From NCBI GenBank assembly GCA_963662515.1, contig OY759675.1:992001-1056000 (forward strand): 64,000 nucleotides of DNA. Reading direction: 5' to 3'. Origin of the DNA: JAFGDI01 sp963662515 (lineage in GTDB: Bacteria; Planctomycetota; Phycisphaerae; Sedimentisphaerales; SM23-30). Each line of letters starts with the position of its first letter. Position 1 is the first letter of the stretch. The notes under the pieces were generated by a model. That model worked only from the letters and a program-made list of their open reading frames with translations. It made no database searches and was not told the origin of the DNA. Both the position numbers and the translations under genes were made by a program. Below, piece by piece: positions 61,158 to 64,000 of this stretch.

Positions 61158-62888
61158 TCAGTTTATATTAGATTGCGGTTTCGGATCGATAGGCAGATAA
61201 ACTTTAAATTGAGCACCCTGCCCCAGCTTACTTTCGACTTTTATGCTGCCATTATGCATATTTACGATCTTTTTGGCAATATCTAATCCCAGACCAGTGC
61301 CTTCTCCGGGCTTTTTGGTAGTAAACAGGGGGGCAAATATTTTCTCCAGCATGTTTTCCGGTATTCCCGGCCCGGTATCAGAAATAGTCACACAAATATT
61401 ATTATCTATCTGTTCAAGTGTGATTGTAAGTGTACCGTGATTATCCATAGCCTGAACCGCATTTTGGATCAGATTAGACCAGACCTGACATAGTTTGTGC
61501 GGGTAGCCATTGATAATAGGTACATCGTTGAGTTCTGTTTTCATTTCTATGCCATGTTTTACAATATTGCCATAAAGGATCAGGGCGGTATCAATAGTAT
61601 CTTTTACATTAGTAGGTGAGATTTCGGCATATTCATCAGATCTGGCAAAATCTTTAAGTGCCAGAACAACCCTGGACGACTGATTGACAGCCAGGTCGAT
61701 TATTTTGGTTCCTTTAATAACCGATGATATACAATAAAGGAATTTGTGAATTTCAGCATAATTATTTTCAGTAAATAAGGGAATGAACTTTTCATAATTA
61801 GTGTATAATCCTATAGAGGTAATATACTCTGTTATTATCTCAGGTTGATTTACACCTTTTTCTGTCAGGTAAGCTGTTATATCTTTTTTATACTGCCTTA
61901 TCTCTCTGGAAGAATAAGTATGTGTGTCATTTTCAATATTAGCGATCAAATCGGTGATGAGTGCTTTGTATCTGTTCATCAGGTCATTTGGCATATACAG
62001 ATTTTCAGCTATATATTTGAAGCAATCTTTAACACTGCTATTAGATGAGCCGATGGCGCCCAGCGGGTTATTGACCTCATGTGCCACACCGGCAGCCAAT
62101 TGCCCGATGGAGACCAGTTTTTCTGTCTGGATAAGCTGTACGGTAGTATTTCTCAGTTCTTCTTCTGTACGGATCTTTTCTGATATTTCCTTTTGCAGGA
62201 GAATATTTTTTTGTCTTAATTCTTCGGTTTGGTTTTGTATCTCCTGCTCTAATCTGATATTGTAATTTTGTAATAAGGCTTCAGCCTCTTTGCGTTTATT
62301 GTTTTCTTCTTCCAGTTTATGGTTGATTATACGCAATTCGGTAGTTCGCAAGGAGATCGTCTCTTCCTGTTTTTCATGCAAAAGAGAGTTGCGAATGACC
62401 AGGGAGAGAATGTTGGTAAGGGTTTCAATAGCCTTGAGCATAGTTTTACGGCCAATATCATCTGGCGGCAATTCTAAAATAAGCAGGCAGCCCAGATATT
62501 CGTCAGCAACGCAGAAGGGGGCGATTATGGCATTATCTACAGGGCTGCCACATCCAATATTCCATCTCAGATCTGCGTTTTCGCTATCACTGGAAGTGAT
62601 GAATTTAACTTTTTTCAGGTCTCTTGCCTTATTACTAAGCTGATCGATCAGTATGTGATCAATAAGATTGAACTTTCGTTCTGGTGTTACGGATATCATT
62701 CTTTGTTTACCAGAGCCAGAACTGGAATCAACCATGAGAAATATGGCATAAGCACCGGTAAGTTCCCAAAGAGTATTGGTAAGCCATACTCCCGAATCCA
62801 GCAGATTAGCTGAAAGTGCCAGCAGTGATTCAACAATGTCAAGCACCATAGTTGCATCAGCCTTATTGGTTGTGCTTTTATCACACAT
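61158..62888 (-). CDS. Cytoplasmic histidine kinase with GAF-like sensor and a DHp insert
   Basis: A 576-residue kinase without membrane segments. I chose ATG 62888, preceded by GGAGG; the longer in-frame start at 62948 has none. A GAF-like region is at ~15-170, a coiled coil at ~168-255, and the phosphoacceptor is His270 in AAGVAHEVNNPLGAIG. The ATPase domain has N-box NLIQNAVQA, G1 DTGPGIP and G2 GTGLGLDI. Between His270 and the second DHp helix (~395-416) ~100 extra residues are inserted. No response regulator is adjacent. It overlaps the DUF1638 gene by 8 bases. Confidence 0.88.
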   Translation of the reverse strand: MCDKSTTNKADATMVLDIVESLLALSANLLDSGVWLTNTLWELTGAYAIFLMVDSSSGSGKQRMISVTPERKFNLIDHILIDQLSNKARDLKKVKFITSSDSENADLRWNIGCGSPVDNAIIAPFCVADEYLGCLLILELPPDDIGRKTMLKAIETLTNILSLVIRNSLLHEKQEETISLRTTELRIINHKLEEENNKRKEAEALLQNYNIRLEQEIQNQTEELRQKNILLQKEISEKIRTEEELRNTTVQLIQTEKLVSIGQLAAGVAHEVNNPLGAIGSSNSSVKDCFKYIAENLYMPNDLMNRYKALITDLIANIENDTHTYSSREIRQYKKDITAYLTEKGVNQPEIITEYITSIGLYTNYEKFIPLFTENNYAEIHKFLYCISSVIKGTKIIDLAVNQSSRVVLALKDFARSDEYAEISPTNVKDTIDTALILYGNIVKHGIEMKTELNDVPIINGYPHKLCQVWSNLIQNAVQAMDNHGTLTITLEQIDNNICVTISDTGPGIPENMLEKIFAPLFTTKKPGEGTGLGLDIAKKIVNMHNGSIKVESKLGQGAQFKVYLPIDPKPQSNIN

Positions 62889-63495
62889 GCGAACCTCCGC
62901 ATGCCTGTAGGGTGTGAAGTATATTCTTTTCCAGTTCGGAGGTATCAATTTTTAGTGTATGCCAGGGCAGTCCCAGATATTCAGATGCTTCGTTAAGCAG
63001 TTTTTCTGGTACAGGCCTCAGGCTGGTGTCAATGTATAGCAGGTATTTGTGCATTTCTCGCATGAAATCTTTGGCGGTTTGTCCTTTAAGGTCCAGTTCG
63101 TTTTCAAATATTGTTCGCCATCTTATGGCCCATTCGTAAATGAGAAAGAAAGCGCCATCATTGAGTAATTCGTTAAATCGCTCATTGCCAATCATGATTT
63201 CAACGCAATTACAGCCATGTACCCTGTGAACGCTATCAATTTTTTCGACAGTGTCCATATAGTTATGACATTCGCCATAGAGCAGTAATACATCATCGCC
63301 ATCGGCTATTATGTCAGATATTTCATGGCTGAGTTTTTCATTTAGCAGTTCTGGCTGCATGTGCATCATAGAGTTGAGATAGTGGACCGGTAAAGATATT
63401 TTGCCGCTGGCCCGCAAGGCTTCCAGTTCCAACTGAAATACCGAACAGGCAATACAAACGGTTTTGTGTTCATTTTTACCGGCAGACTGAGGCAT
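62881..63495 (-). CDS. DUF1638 family protein
   Basis: A ~204-residue soluble protein. The pattern ACSVFQLELEALRASG, SLPVHYLNSMMHMQPELLNEKL, LLYGECHNYM and the terminal CGG identify the family, which is found next to corrinoid methyltransferases and URO-D-like proteins in methylotrophic anaerobes; its role is not defined. I chose ATG 63495 because AGGGA lies ~8 bases upstream; an ATG at 63519 lacks a ribosome-binding site. It overlaps the preceding gene by ~20 bases, implying translational coupling. Confidence 0.82.
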   Translation of the reverse strand: MPQSAGKNEHKTVCIACSVFQLELEALRASGKISLPVHYLNSMMHMQPELLNEKLSHEISDIIADGDDVLLLYGECHNYMDTVEKIDSVHRVHGCNCVEIMIGNERFNELLNDGAFFLIYEWAIRWRTIFENELDLKGQTAKDFMREMHKYLLYIDTSLRPVPEKLLNEASEYLGLPWHTLKIDTSELEKNILHTLQACGGSHV

Positions 63496-64000
63496 TGTGA
63501 AATCCCTTATGAAAATCATTGGCAGCTTGTATTATGGCTAAAATATTTTCCTGTGGCACGAACAGGTCAATGTCAGGGGCGGAGGTGGAAAGCACAAAGT
63601 GATTATCATTTTGCTGCTGCTCTAACAGCATTGTTACCTGTTGATGTATTTGGCCGGCATCTTTGCCCAGCAGGTCTGGTCCGTCAATATTGCCTAATAT
63701 CAGGGCATCAGGCTTTACAATATTACGAGCATCAGTGAGATTATCTTGTTTACCCAGGCAGAAACCGATAACATTGGGCAGGTCTCGCAGACAGGGCAGC
63801 ATGTCCTGAAAAAAACCGCCGGCATGATGTACTATCAGAGGCCCTTTACATCTGGCAAAAGTGTTATTAAGTGCAGGCAGAGCAATTTCTTTTAAGAGTT
63901 TTGGCGTAATTATTCTCAGATTGGCAAAAGTAAGAGGCAGGGCTACAAACGCGGCTCCGTCATTAAAAAGAGTATTAGTCCATTTAATGAAAAAATCTGA
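63476..64000 (-). CDS. Uroporphyrinogen-decarboxylase-like methyltransferase, C-terminal part (5' end outside window)
   Basis: The frame is open to the window edge, so ~174 C-terminal residues are present. The VHHAGGFF block, the LDGPD-like IDGPDLLGK and the C-terminal helix match the URO-D/MtaA/CmuA superfamily, in which members move methyl groups between a corrinoid protein and a thiol such as coenzyme M or an analogue, or decarboxylate uroporphyrinogen. The neighbouring DUF1638 protein supports the methyltransferase reading over the haem-biosynthesis one. The substrate is not visible. Confidence 0.8.
   Translation of the reverse strand, partial: SDFFIKWTNTLFNDGAAFVALPLTFANLRIITPKLLKEIALPALNNTFARCKGPLIVHHAGGFFQDMLPCLRDLPNVIGFCLGKQDNLTDARNIVKPDALILGNIDGPDLLGKDAGQIHQQVTMLLEQQQNDNHFVLSTSAPDIDLFVPQENILAIIQAANDFHKGFHNASVCR

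Overview
The window looks like a chromosomal segment of an anaerobic, fermentative, Gram-negative bacterium. My best guess is Planctomycetota, class Phycisphaerae, near the Sedimentisphaerales. This placement is inferred from several traits together: a secreted protein with GLUG repeats and a dockerin-like tail, a DUF1573 lipoprotein next to a c554-like cytochrome, a TonB-dependent receptor, a flagellin, AdhE with [FeFe]-hydrogenases, a bacterial topoisomerase VI A subunit, and an S10-spc-alpha cluster lacking rpmD (L30). I see no insertion sequence, prophage, CRISPR array or rRNA.

Layout. 1-8413: the end of an acyl-CoA dehydrogenase, an orphan topoisomerase VI A subunit, an ABC exporter with a PDZ-like insert, glnS, and bioD-bioA. 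8486-10663: a TonB-dependent receptor. 10804-19394: a redox/fermentation island made of adhE, a small [2Fe-2S] protein, a sensory-type [FeFe]-hydrogenase with a PAS domain, a PP2C/SpoIIE phosphatase, a second [2Fe-2S] protein, a catalytic-type [FeFe]-hydrogenase, and the NADH sensor Rex. The natural reading is that NADH and H2 status are sensed (Rex, HydS plus phosphatase) and matched to ethanol and H2 formation. 19398-26193: an MFS exporter, a TPR protein, membrane proteins, a flagellin with its ribosome-binding site in a hairpin, and a NagD-like phosphatase. 26365-30086 (minus strand): nitroreductase, psd and priA. Then come tRNA-Leu(UAG), two HAD/SGNH-type hydrolase units with structured leaders, and a long promoter region.

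34067-50478 is an almost complete S10-spc-alpha ribosomal protein supercluster (rpsJ to rplQ, with secY, adk, map, infA, rpmJ and rpoA), preceded by two strong sigma70-type promoters and ending in a terminator. Its most unusual member is L22, which carries an N-terminal Cro/C1-type helix-turn-helix of about 80 residues. 50597-54590: a CPBP protease, typA and a YebC-family gene. 54686-64000: the GLUG/dockerin-like secreted protein, a hypothetical gene, the DUF1573 lipoprotein with a multihaem cytochrome fusion, and a minus-strand run of URO-D-type methyltransferase, DUF1638 protein, cytoplasmic histidine kinase and GH43 glycosidase.

Most plausible novelties: the HTH-L22 fusion; the Rex/AdhE/HydS island with a 36-bp dyad over the adhE promoter; the PDZ-like insert in the ABC exporter; the stand-alone TopVIA; the methyltransferase-DUF1638-kinase run; and several leader structures that hold ribosome-binding sites (flagellin, SGNH hydrolase).
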